Assembly (NCBI GenBank): GCA_050014815.1
Contig: JBEKCP010000345.1
Location: 1 to 6,722 of the forward strand
From: JBEKCP01 sp050014815
GTDB taxonomy: Bacteria; Planctomycetota; Planctomycetia; Pirellulales; Thermoguttaceae
Direction of reading: 5' to 3'
Length of the DNA: 6,722 nucleotides
Part shown: piece by piece, positions 1 through 6,059 of the stretch
Layout: every line of letters starts with the position of its first letter
Numbering within the stretch: the stretch's first letter is position 1
Notes under the pieces: model-generated
Told to the model about the DNA's origin: nothing
Database searches by the model: none
What the model saw: the letters and a program-made list of their open reading frames with translations, nothing else
Made by a program: the position numbers and the translations under genes

Positions 1-120
1 CCCTCGGGGGGGGCGGGCGGCGGCCCCCCCGCTCCTTAACGTTGTGGGCCGGTCGGGGACCCACCCCCCCCCCCGGGGGGGTGGGGGGGGGGGGGGGCCC
101 CCCACTCCACGGGGGGCTCG
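1..120. other. G/C homopolymer low-complexity contig end
   Basis: The sequence is dominated by homopolymer runs: 11 C at 64-74, 7 G at 75-81, 15 G at 83-97 and 6 C at 98-103, with shorter runs at 6-30. No reading frame, RNA gene or promoter is visible. Runs of this kind at the very end of a fragment are typical of sequencing or assembly noise, such as poly-G calls. A real GC repeat capable of folding cannot be excluded. Confidence 0.6.
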
Positions 121-150
121 CAAACTGAAAGCAGAATCTTCACTGGCGCC

Positions 151-183
151 CCCTCACCCTAACCCTCTCCCGGAGGGAGAGGG
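151..183. repeat. Intergenic palindromic hairpin repeat (REP-like)
   Basis: A C-rich lead-in (151-162) is followed by a perfect 9-bp stem, CCCTCTCCC (163-171) and GGGAGAGGG (175-183), around a GGA loop. The hairpin sits 45 bases before the phosphoesterase start, so it may lie in that gene's leader. Its form matches the dispersed CCCTCTCCC/GGGAGAGGG intergenic palindromes I know from many GC-rich bacterial genomes. Dispersal in this genome cannot be checked from the window. No T-tract follows, so it is not a classical intrinsic terminator. Confidence 0.6.
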
Positions 184-228
184 GACCATGAATCGACACT
201 TCGCAAAGCTCCTGTTAGGATAATCACC

Positions 229-1125
229 ATGCCCATCTGTCTCCCGCCGATCTCGCGACGCCGGTTCCTGGCCGGCTCGTTGGCCGCCGGGGCGAGTCTC
301 TTCCTGCCGCGGCCGACCCGGGGCGCCGAGGGGGCCGCGGACCCCGACCGCTGGATCCTGCTGGCCGACACGCACATCTGGGAGCGGCAAGACGCCGTGA
401 CCCGCGGCACGAACCCGGCGGCGAACCTTGCCCGGGCCGCCCGCGAAATCCTGGCGCTCCGGCCGCGGCCCGCCGGAGTTGTGCTGGCCGGCGATACCGT
501 CTACATGGAAGGCCATGCGGCCGATTACGCGGCCTTCCGGGACCTGATCCGGCCGATCCGCGCCGCGGGAATCCCCATGCACGTCGCGCTGGGGAACCAC
601 GACCACCGGGAGAACTTCTGGGCCGCCTTTCCGGATTGCAAGCCGCGGCGGCCGCCGGCGCCCGACCGTCACCTGGCGATCGTCGAGACGCCCAACGCCA
701 ACTGGTTCCTGCTGGACTCGCTCGACAAGACGAACTCGACGCCCGGGCGGCTCGGCCAGCCGCAGTTGGACTGGCTGGCCGCGGCCTTGGACGCCCGGAG
801 CGAGAAACCGGCGATCCTGGTGGCCCACCACGACCTGGGGACCTCCCGGGGGCTGCTCGACAGCGAGGCGCTGGTGGACGTGGCCGCCGGCCGCAAGCAG
901 GTGAAAGCCTACTTCTACGGCCACACCCATGCCTGGCAGGTCGGCAAGCAGGGGGAGCTTCACCTGGTCAACGTCCCCGCGATGGCGTGGCTCTTCGATC
1001 CGTCGCAGCCTCGCGGGTGGGTGGACGTTAGCCTTCGGCCCGGCGGCGCCGCGCTGGTCCTGCACGCGCTGGACCATGAGCACCCCAAGCACGGCGAGCA
1101 GACCGACCTGAAGTGGAGGACGTAG
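229..1125 (+). CDS. Tat-exported calcineurin-like metallophosphoesterase
   Basis: This 298-residue protein is a metal-dependent phosphoesterase of the calcineurin-like superfamily. Its substrate cannot be read from the sequence. All five metal-site motifs are present in order: DTH (Asp47, His49), GD (Gly88-Asp89), GNHD (Asn123-His124), a His pair at 200-201, and GHTH (231-234). The N-terminus has a twin-arginine signal, SRRRFLAG at residues 9-16, followed by a hydrophobic Ala/Gly/Leu stretch to about residue 26. It is therefore probably exported folded through the Tat system and acts in the periplasm or at the cell envelope. The ATG start is supported by AGGA at 217-220 with 8-base spacing, and by the complete Tat signal that begins right after it. 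It stands alone on this strand. Its end is 24 bases from the convergent dapB end, with no obvious terminator between. Family assignment is firm; a specific activity is not claimed. Confidence 0.93.
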   Translation: MPICLPPISRRRFLAGSLAAGASLFLPRPTRGAEGAADPDRWILLADTHIWERQDAVTRGTNPAANLARAAREILALRPRPAGVVLAGDTVYMEGHAADYAAFRDLIRPIRAAGIPMHVALGNHDHRENFWAAFPDCKPRRPPAPDRHLAIVETPNANWFLLDSLDKTNSTPGRLGQPQLDWLAAALDARSEKPAILVAHHDLGTSRGLLDSEALVDVAAGRKQVKAYFYGHTHAWQVGKQGELHLVNVPAMAWLFDPSQPRGWVDVSLRPGGAALVLHALDHEHPKHGEQTDLKWRT

Positions 1126-1149
1126 GGCTTCGTCAATTGATCAAGAGTG

Positions 1150-1941
1150 TCAGAACCCGAGCACATCGTTCATGCCGTAGAGACCGGGGGGCTTGCCGGC
1201 GAGGAATTTTGCGGCGGCCAGGGCCCCCAGCGCGTAGCAGTCGCGGTTGGAGGCGCGGACCGTTAGCTCGATCGTCTCGCCGAGCATGCCGAAGACGATC
1301 GTGTGCTCGCCCGGATTGTCGCCGACGCGAATGGCGTGATAGCCGATTTCGTCGTGCGGCCGCTTTCCCGGGCGGCCGGACCGGCCGTGGCGATGCCGGG
1401 TCTGGCCCATCGTGCGGGCGAGGATCTCGCCGAACTTCAAGGCGGTGCCGCTGGGCGAGTCCTCCTTGTAGCGATGGTGCCGCTCGATGATCTAGACGTC
1501 GGCGTCCTGACCGGCCAGGGCCGTGCCGGCCACCTCGCAGAGCTTCATGGTCAGGTTGACGGCGAGACTCATGTTGGGCGACCAGAGGAGCGGGATTTCG
1601 CCGGCGGCGGCCCGAAGCTGCTCGATCTGGGGCGGTTCCAGGCCGGTGGTCGCGACCACCAATGCAACGTGCCGGCGGCGGCACGTCTCGATGATCGCCT
1701 CGGCAGCCGCGGGCAGCGAGAAGTCGATCAGGACGTCCACGCCCGCCGGCAGGTCCGAGCCCAGCGGCACTCCCAGCGGCCCGGCGCCGGCCACCGCGCC
1801 GGCATCCTGGCCGAGCAGGGGATGGCCGGCCGCCTCGAGGGCGGCCGCGACTTTCAAGTGCGGGTCGGCCGCGGCCAGCGCGACCAATCGCCGGCCCATG
1901 CGTCCGGCGGCTCCGTGGATGGCAAGGCGAAGGGGAATCAT
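1150..1941 (-). pseudogene. dapB: 4-hydroxy-tetrahydrodipicolinate reductase, interrupted by in-frame TAG
   Basis: DapB reduces 4-hydroxy-tetrahydrodipicolinate with NAD(P)H in the lysine/diaminopimelate pathway in the cytoplasm. The frame spans 263 codons, normal for the family. Visible motifs are the nucleotide-binding GAAGRMG (residues 10-16), DFS (73-75), TTG (98-100) and SPNMS (121-125). After the stop come the catalytic HH-x2-K (His155, His156, Lys159), the substrate loop SGT (164-166), GEHT and the C-terminal GLYGMNDVLGF. Codon 150 (1494-1492) is TAG where relatives usually have an acidic residue, just before IIE-x-HH, so a single GAG-to-TAG change would explain it. The upstream 149-residue piece keeps the cofactor domain but lacks the catalytic residues. 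AGGAG at 1952-1948, 6 bases before the ATG, supports the start. Other genes here also end in TAG, so TAG is not generally reassigned. Sequencing error, a true nonsense mutation and readthrough all remain possible. Confidence 0.9.
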
Positions 1942-1988
1942 CGGGGGCTCCTGCCGAGAAGTTCAACAGACTCGCGCATATAAAGCAC

Positions 1989-2025
1989 GAAATCCGAATA
2001 TCGAAATCCGAAACAAATCCGAAAT
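1989..2025. repeat. Left repeat arm of the four-helix-bundle cassette
   Basis: Copies of the unit GAAATCCGAA occur at 1989-1998 and 2003-2012, and a related AAATCCGAAAT follows at 2015-2025. Positions 2001-2018 are the exact reverse complement of 2436-2453 in the right arm. In the minus-strand transcript this arm lies just downstream of the small gene's stop codon and upstream of the dapB ribosome-binding site. Confidence 0.75.
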
Positions 2026-2050
2026 CCCAAATACGAATGCTCCAAACAGA

Positions 2051-2431
2051 TCATTCGGGTTTCTGCAAGATGGCGCCGAAAATGCGCATCAGCTCGGTGC
2101 TCTCCTGGACGAGTGCGTCACGTTGGGTCTTGAGCGCCGCATCGCTTTGAGTATCCAAAAGTCGCAACCAATACCGCGTCTCCTTCGATTCCTTCCTCGA
2201 AATCCGGATCCGCATCCGAAAGTCCTTCTTGCTCAACCCTTCATTGGCCTCAATGTAGTTCGCCCCGATCGAGCCGGAGGAACGCACAACCTGCTTGACG
2301 TCCTCGATGTTGCAGACCGTACGCGGCAGCGTTTTCACAAACGCTCGCACGCGGCGAGCGAACTCGAACGTTCGGTCCTCCAGATCATACCGGCGGCGCC
2401 CAGCGTTTCTGTCATTGGGAGCTTCGGTCAT
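2051..2431 (-). CDS. Four-helix-bundle protein, 23S rRNA-IVS (S23) family
   Basis: This 126-residue, charged, all-helical protein resembles the S23/four-helix-bundle family first seen in intervening sequences of 23S rRNA genes and related to the Avd accessory proteins of diversity-generating retroelements. Family-typical stretches are the opening DLEDRTFEFARRVRAFV (16-32), the central VVRSSGSIGANYIEANEG (48-65), and KESKETRYWLRLL (80-92). The biochemical role of the family is not settled; nucleic-acid binding is suggested only by analogy with Avd. The frame stays open upstream to 2611, but that part is antisense overlap with thrC. The ATG at 2431 sits where the family begins and just after the right repeat arm. 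No Shine-Dalgarno is visible; the leader is pure repeat sequence. Codon composition is less GC-rich than in its neighbours, which fits a separate origin. It separates thrC from dapB. Confidence 0.85.
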   Translation of the reverse strand: MTEAPNDRNAGRRRYDLEDRTFEFARRVRAFVKTLPRTVCNIEDVKQVVRSSGSIGANYIEANEGLSKKDFRMRIRISRKESKETRYWLRLLDTQSDAALKTQRDALVQESTELMRIFGAILQKPE

Positions 2432-2435
2432 TTGA

Positions 2436-2475
2436 ATTTGTTTCGGATTTCGAGTTTCGTATTTCGGATTTTTCG
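2436..2475. repeat. Right repeat arm of the four-helix-bundle cassette
   Basis: On the minus strand this reads as AAATCCGAA-type units leading directly to the small gene's ATG. Positions 2436-2453 match 2001-2018 exactly as an inverted repeat of 18 bp. The arm begins only a few bases after the thrC stop codon (2480-2478). Confidence 0.75.
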
Positions 2476-2477
2476 AC

Positions 2478-3989
2478 CTACCCGTTCGCCTTGATCGCCC
2501 GGACAATGGCCTCCAGGTCGTTCGGCACGGCCACGGCGCGGTTGGCGAAGGCTGCGCGCCGCACGCCGCGCGAGCCGAGCACCTTCTCGAACTGCTCCGG
2601 ATCGGCCGCATGATAGGCGACGGTCGCGGTCGGGTCCTTCAACTGGTGGCCGGTGAGGATGCAGACGACCCGCTCGCCGGGCCCGATCACCCCTTCGGCC
2701 ACCAGGAGCTTCAGGCCGGCCACGCTGGCGGCGCTGGCGGGCTCGCAGCCCATGCCGCCGGCGCCGACCCGGGCCTTCGCGTCGAGAATGTCCTGGTCGG
2801 TGACGTTGCGCACCAGCCCGCGGCACCACTCCAACGCCCGGAGGCATTTCTGGAGATTCACCGGGCGGTTGATCTCGATGGCACTGGCGATGGTCGAGGC
2901 ACGGCGGTGCGAGGCGTCCATTTCGCGGTAGTATTGGTCGATCCGCCGGTGGTCGGGCGATCCGGCGTTCCACGAGACGCCCTGTTTTTCGACCAGGTCG
3001 TAGAGCGTAGCGGCCCCGGCGGCGTTGATGACCGCCAGCCGCGGGATCCGGTCGATCAGGCCCAGTTCGCGCAGCTCGGAAAAGGCCTTGCCGAAGGCGC
3101 TGGAGTTGCCCAGGTTCCCGCCGGGGACGACGATCCAGTCGGGCACCTCCCAGCGGAGCCCCTCCAGCACCCGGTACATGATCGTCTTCTGGCCCTCCAG
3201 CCGGAACGGGTTGACGCTGTTGACCAGGTAGATGCCCAACTGGCGGCTGACCTCCTGGACGCGGGCCATGGCGTCGTCGAAATCGCCCTGGACTTGGAGC
3301 GTCAGGGCGCCGTAGTCGAGGGCCTGGGAGAGTTTGCCGTACGATATCTTCCCCGAGCCGATGAAGATGATGCCCCGCATCAGCCGCGTCACGGAGCAAT
3401 AGAGGGCCAGGGAGGCGCTGGTATTGCCGGTCGAAGCGCATGCGGCGCGGGTCGCCCCGACGAACCGGGCATGGCTGAAGGCGGCCGACATGCCGTTGTC
3501 CTTGAAACTGCCCGACGGGTTCAGCCCCTCGTACTGGAGGAAGAGCCGGCCGGGCCGCAGGCCGACGTACTCGGCCACGCCGGCCGAGCCGTAGAGCAGC
3601 GTCTGGCCCTCGCCCACCGTAACGCACTCGTCCAGCGGCACGAAGGGCAGCAGGTCGTGAAACCGCCATACTCCACTAAAGCAATAAGGATCGTTGCGGC
3701 GGGCCCATTTCTCCTCGAACGCCCTGAGCGACCGCGGCGGCCGCAGCCGCGTCCAGTCGTAGGCGACATCCAGCAGATTGCCGCACCGCGGGCAGGCCAC
3801 GCGGATCTCGTCGATCCCGCAGGTTGCGCCGCAGGCCGGCGAGATACATCGTTGAAATGCGGCTTCGGAGAGGGTAATGGCTGCCCTTTCTGCTTTCGGG
3901 TTTCTCCCAGAATAATTCAAAGAGGAGGAATAGTCGAGGGGCCGTAGCGGCAGCCCATAAGAGGGGTGGCGGCCGCCGTTTGACAACAT
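2478..3989 (-). CDS. thrC: Threonine synthase (PLP-dependent)
   Basis: ThrC converts O-phosphohomoserine to threonine with pyridoxal phosphate in the cytoplasm. Residues are counted from the ATG at 3989. A small zinc ribbon has Cys48, Cys53, Cys66 and Cys69. The fold-type II catalytic core follows: NPSGSFKDNG with Schiff-base Lys163, ASTGNTSASLA (185-195), the phosphate-cup loop GGNLGNSSA (290-298), GCEPASAAS (414-422) and LTGHQLKDP (445-453). The start is uncertain. Recognisable sequence begins only at residue ~41, and the first 37 residues look unlike a protein domain. The 3989 ATG has only a weak ribosome-binding site and overlaps the divergent promoter. An ATT codon at 3878, preceded by AAGGG with 5-base spacing, sits where family members normally start and would give 466 residues, a usual length. 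Downstream, dapB of the same aspartate pathway suggests an ancestral thrC-dapB operon. Confidence 0.92.
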   Translation of the reverse strand: MLSNGGRHPSYGLPLRPLDYSSSLNYSGRNPKAERAAITLSEAAFQRCISPACGATCGIDEIRVACPRCGNLLDVAYDWTRLRPPRSLRAFEEKWARRNDPYCFSGVWRFHDLLPFVPLDECVTVGEGQTLLYGSAGVAEYVGLRPGRLFLQYEGLNPSGSFKDNGMSAAFSHARFVGATRAACASTGNTSASLALYCSVTRLMRGIIFIGSGKISYGKLSQALDYGALTLQVQGDFDDAMARVQEVSRQLGIYLVNSVNPFRLEGQKTIMYRVLEGLRWEVPDWIVVPGGNLGNSSAFGKAFSELRELGLIDRIPRLAVINAAGAATLYDLVEKQGVSWNAGSPDHRRIDQYYREMDASHRRASTIASAIEINRPVNLQKCLRALEWCRGLVRNVTDQDILDAKARVGAGGMGCEPASAASVAGLKLLVAEGVIGPGERVVCILTGHQLKDPTATVAYHAADPEQFEKVLGSRGVRRAAFANRAVAVPNDLEAIVRAIKANG

Positions 3990-4008
3990 TTTCCAAGGTA
4001 TCTAGAAT
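3980..4008 (+). promoter_or_regulatory. Sigma70-type promoter for the TraR/DksA-lspA-hisN run
   Basis: The -35 box TTGACA (3980-3985) is a perfect match. It is followed by a 17-base spacer and TAGAAT (4003-4008), which matches the -10 consensus at five of six positions. Transcription would begin near 4014-4016, giving a leader of about 66 bases before the ATG at 4081. The promoter overlaps the most upstream candidate start of divergent thrC, an argument for a more internal thrC start. Confidence 0.72.
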
Positions 4009-4080
4009 AGAAAGTCTCTGAGGACGCGGATGGCTGCCCAGAGGGTGATCTCGCAGAGTTTCTCACACTGAGAGGAATCG

Positions 4081-4452
4081 ATGAATCGACTCGAGCTGAA
4101 CGGTTACAAGGAGCGGCTGGTGATGTTGCGGGCACGGTTGCGCGGGGACGTAACCCAGTTGGCCGATGCCGCCTTGAAGAAGAGCCGCACCGAGGCGAAT
4201 GGAGACCTGTCGAGCATGCCGATCCACATGGCCGACATCGGCAGCGATAACTTCGAGCAGGAGTTCACCCTCAGCTTGATGGAGAATGAAGGCGCAGCAC
4301 TGGAGAAAATCGAGGCCTCGCTGGAGCGGATCGACGAGGGGACCTACGGCACGTGCGAGGAGTGCGGGGTGAAGATCCCCAAGAGCCGCCTGAACGCTAT
4401 TCCGTACGCTACGCTGTGCATCAAGTGCGCCTCCCGCCAAGAGCGGACTTAG
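4081..4452 (+). CDS. TraR/DksA-family C4 zinc-finger protein
   Basis: This 123-residue protein belongs to the TraR/DksA family, whose members enter the secondary channel of RNA polymerase and modulate transcription initiation. The N-terminal half (about 1-85) is a predicted helical hairpin. The C-terminus carries a four-cysteine zinc finger, C-x2-C (92, 95) and C-x2-C (113, 116), within GTCEECG and LCIKCAS. The loop ADIGSDNFEQEF (51-62) replaces the classic DksA tip DxxDxA, so equivalence to E. coli DksA is not assured and no symbol is given. AGAGG at 4071-4075, 5 bases before the ATG, supports the start. It is the first gene after a near-consensus promoter and lies upstream of lspA. Small TraR-type genes are often found beside lspA. 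Whether this one regulates its neighbours is unknown. Confidence 0.92.
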   Translation: MNRLELNGYKERLVMLRARLRGDVTQLADAALKKSRTEANGDLSSMPIHMADIGSDNFEQEFTLSLMENEGAALEKIEASLERIDEGTYGTCEECGVKIPKSRLNAIPYATLCIKCASRQERT

Positions 4453-4470
4453 GAGGCGCGGGCTCCGCGA

Positions 4471-4553
4471 CCCCCCGGACGCGGGCACCGCGCGAAGCGT
4501 GGTCGGGGGGCTTTGCAACAGGTTCCCCAAAGCCCCCGGATTGCATCCGGGGG
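4471..4553 (+). repeat. Competing GC hairpins between the TraR-type gene and lspA
   Basis: Four segments can pair in alternative ways. CCCCCC (4471-4476) can pair with GGGGGG (4505-4510). GGGGGCTTTG (4506-4515) pairs perfectly with CAAAGCCCCC (4528-4537) over 10 bp. CCCCCGGAT (4533-4541) pairs perfectly with ATCCGGGGG (4545-4553) around a TGC loop. Neighbouring stems share bases and so exclude each other. No T-tract follows, so a classical terminator is not supported. The block may be a dispersed palindromic repeat, an mRNA stabiliser or a regulated leader. It ends 41 bases before the lspA start. Confidence 0.6.
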
Positions 4554-4594
4554 GTACGAAATTGTTCGAGTCAATCCGTCCCAAAGGAACAGCC

Positions 4595-5167
4595 ATGAGG
4601 GCGGTTCCGCTTAGCCGGTATATCGTATTCGTCCTTCTGGGCGCGGGCGGCTGCGCGGTCGATCTGGCGACGAAGCAGTGGATGTTCAGTCGGCTTGGCG
4701 TGCCCGTGCCCGGCCGCCCGGGGCCCATCTGGTGGCTCTGGACGAACGCCTTCGGCTTTCAGACCAGTCTCAACGAGGGCGCCCTGTTCGGCATCGGGCA
4801 GGGCGGATGGGTCCTGTTTGCGGCCCTGTCGGTGGTCGCCAGCCTGGGCATCCTGGGCTGGCTCTTTTGGGCCGGGGCTGCCCGCAAGTGGATCCTCACC
4901 GTGGCCCTGGGGAGCGTGACCGCCGGGATTCTCGGGAACCTCTACGACCGCCTGGGCCTGCCGGGGCTGGTCTGGAACGACAACAACCCGCCGCTGCACC
5001 ACGCCGGCCAGCCCATGCACGCCGTCCGCGACTGGATCCTCGTGATGATCGGCAAGTGGCCCTGGCCGACGTTCAACGTCGCCGACAGCATGCTCGTCTG
5101 TGGCGCCGTGCTGCTGGCCTGGCACGCATTTTGGACCAGGCCGGAGGACTTGAAACCGCAATCGTAG
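4595..5167 (+). CDS. lspA: Lipoprotein signal peptidase (signal peptidase II)
   Basis: LspA is the inner-membrane aspartic peptidase that cuts the signal peptide from diacylglyceryl-modified prolipoproteins. At 190 residues it is slightly longer than usual. It has hydrophobic membrane segments at about 9-23, 72-94, 99-115 and 163-180. Family motifs are VDLATKQW (22-29), SLNEGALFG (58-66), GNLYDR (114-119), VRDWI (144-148) and FNVADS (160-165). By alignment from memory, Asp146 and Asp164 are the catalytic pair. The stretch at about 125-143 (rich in Asn, Pro and His) is an extra loop not found in E. coli or Pseudomonas LspA, and I have the impression it is typical of planctomycete versions. The frame is open back to a GTG at 4499, but that part is hairpin repeat. 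AAGGA at 4584-4588, 6 bases before the ATG, fixes the start. The next gene follows after 10 bases, so the two are probably co-transcribed. Confidence 0.95.
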   Translation: MRAVPLSRYIVFVLLGAGGCAVDLATKQWMFSRLGVPVPGRPGPIWWLWTNAFGFQTSLNEGALFGIGQGGWVLFAALSVVASLGILGWLFWAGAARKWILTVALGSVTAGILGNLYDRLGLPGLVWNDNNPPLHHAGQPMHAVRDWILVMIGKWPWPTFNVADSMLVCGAVLLAWHAFWTRPEDLKPQS

Positions 5168-5177
5168 GTTACGCTTC

Positions 5178-5981
5178 ATGAGTCTCGATCCTTCCGAAAT
5201 CAAGTCCCGATTGCTGCTGGCGCTCCAGGCGTCCCGGGAAGCGGGACAACTCACGCTGGAGTACTTTCGCCGCGAGGACCTCGCGGTGGATCGCAAGGGG
5301 GACGACTCGCCGGTGACCGCGGCCGACCGCCGCGCCGAGGAGCACCTGCGGAACCGCATCGCCGGGGCCTTCGCCGCCGACGCCATCCTCGGCGAGGAGA
5401 TGGCCGACCGGCCGGGCACCGGCCCCTTCCGCTGGATCCTCGATCCCATCGACGGCACCAAGTCGTTCATCCACGGGGTGCCGCTCTACGGGACGCTGGT
5501 GGGCGTCGAGCACGAAGGGGAGCCCCTGATCGGCGTGATCCGGATCCCGGCCCTCGACGAGTGCGTCTATGCCGCCCGGGGGCAAGGGGCCTGGTACGTC
5601 CAGGGCCAGAAACCGCCCCGGCCGGCGAAGGTCTCCCAGCGGGCCTCGCTGGCCCAAGGGCTGTTCCTCACCAGCGAGGTCGCCACGTTCGACGAGATCG
5701 GGCGGCGCGGCGTCTACGACCGGCTCCAGAAGGCCGCCCGCCTCTCCCGCTCCTGGGGCGATTGCTACGGCTACCTGATGGTGGCGACCGGCCGGGCGGA
5801 ACTGATGGTCGATCCGGTCGTCGCGGTCTGGGACCTCGCCCCCTTGCTGCCGATCCTTGAGGAGGCCGGCGGCACCTTCACCGACTGGCAGGGCCGGCGG
5901 ACCATCCATTCCGGTCAGGGCATCGCCACCAACGGCCGGATCCTCGAGGAAGTGCTGGCGATGGTGGCGGAAACGGAGTAA
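5178..5981 (+). CDS. hisN: Inositol-monophosphatase-family phosphatase, probably histidinol-phosphatase
   Basis: This 267-residue cytoplasmic enzyme of the Mg2+-dependent, lithium-sensitive phosphatase superfamily is of normal length. Metal and phosphate-binding motifs are GEE (72-74), WILDPIDGT (86-94, with Asp89 and Asp92) and WDLAP (218-222, with Asp219). The stretch GDCYGYLMVATGRAELMVDP (194-213) and the FIHGVPLYGTLVGV segment resemble the HisN-type histidinol-phosphatases that replace HisB/HisK phosphatases in some actinobacteria and planctomycetes. That would place it at the histidinol phosphate to histidinol step of histidine synthesis. Inositol-1-phosphate or another sugar phosphate is the main alternative, since the superfamily is promiscuous. 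The ATG lies 10 bases after the lspA stop and has only a weak AGG-containing ribosome-binding site, suggesting coupled translation. It ends with TAA at the edge of a palindromic element. Confidence 0.87.
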   Translation: MSLDPSEIKSRLLLALQASREAGQLTLEYFRREDLAVDRKGDDSPVTAADRRAEEHLRNRIAGAFAADAILGEEMADRPGTGPFRWILDPIDGTKSFIHGVPLYGTLVGVEHEGEPLIGVIRIPALDECVYAARGQGAWYVQGQKPPRPAKVSQRASLAQGLFLTSEVATFDEIGRRGVYDRLQKAARLSRSWGDCYGYLMVATGRAELMVDPVVAVWDLAPLLPILEEAGGTFTDWQGRRTIHSGQGIATNGRILEEVLAMVAETE

Positions 5982-5983
5982 GG

Positions 5984-6059
5984 ATAGCCGCGGATGAATA
6001 TCCGCGGACCGGGCACCCGCGGATCGGGCACCATGCGGAGCATGGTCGTCCGCGGCTAT
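5984..6059. terminator. Palindromic CCGCGG array at a convergent 3' end, possible bidirectional terminator
   Basis: Outer arms ATAGCCGCGGA (5984-5994) and TCCGCGGCTAT (6049-6059) are perfect 11-bp inverted repeats. Inside are two further perfect hairpins: CCGCGGAT/ATCCGCGG (5988-5995 with 6000-6007, loop GAAT) and ACCATGC/GCATGGT (6030-6036 with 6040-6046, loop GGA). The hexamer CCGCGG occurs four times. It lies between the hisN stop and the convergent secreted-protein gene, whose TAG stop is inside the right arm, a position fitting termination or transcript-end protection for both strands. There is no long T-tract, so the terminator role is inferred from position and structure. Confidence 0.55.

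Larger units (their letters stand above)
1987..2477 (-). mobile_element. Putative S23/four-helix-bundle cassette with terminal inverted repeats
   Basis: An AT-richer block lies between the thrC stop codon and the dapB leader. It holds one small gene (2431-2051) framed by repeats built from the unit GAAATCCGAA. The two arms share an exact 18-bp inverted match (2001-2018 and 2436-2453), and the flanking repeat units are similar but shifted by small insertions. No transposase, integrase or clear target-site duplication is visible. Mobility is inferred from the block's position between two genes of one pathway, its different base composition and its bounded structure. The outer limits given are approximate. 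Confidence 0.4.

Noticed and set aside
62..106. G-quadruplex or regulatory G-tract
   Set aside because: Although the G runs could fold, their length and position at the fragment end make a sequencing artefact more likely.
154..1092. Long minus-strand open frame of 312 codons antisense to the phosphoesterase gene
   Set aside because: It has Arg/Gly/Pro-rich composition and no motifs, and lies fully over a gene with a complete metal-site set. It is a typical GC-rich antisense shadow.
1126..1149. Terminator between the convergent phosphoesterase and dapB genes
   Set aside because: There are only 24 bases, with a short AT palindrome (TCAATTGA) and no GC stem or T-tract.
1150..1440. Separate small gene starting at TTG 1440 downstream of the dapB stop
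   Set aside because: It is the C-terminal half of DapB in the same frame. It lacks the cofactor domain and its own clear ribosome-binding site.
1989..2025. CRISPR-like short repeats
   Set aside because: The units are about 10 bases, spaced by 2-4 bases and degenerate. There are no spacers and no cas genes.
2610..3947. 445-codon plus-strand frame opposite thrC
   Set aside because: It shows low-complexity antisense composition. The opposite strand encodes a full threonine synthase with Lys163 and the phosphate loop.
4499..4594. Upstream GTG start for lspA
   Set aside because: The added residues are translated from hairpin repeat. The ATG at 4595 has a good ribosome-binding site and begins a normal LspA N-terminus.
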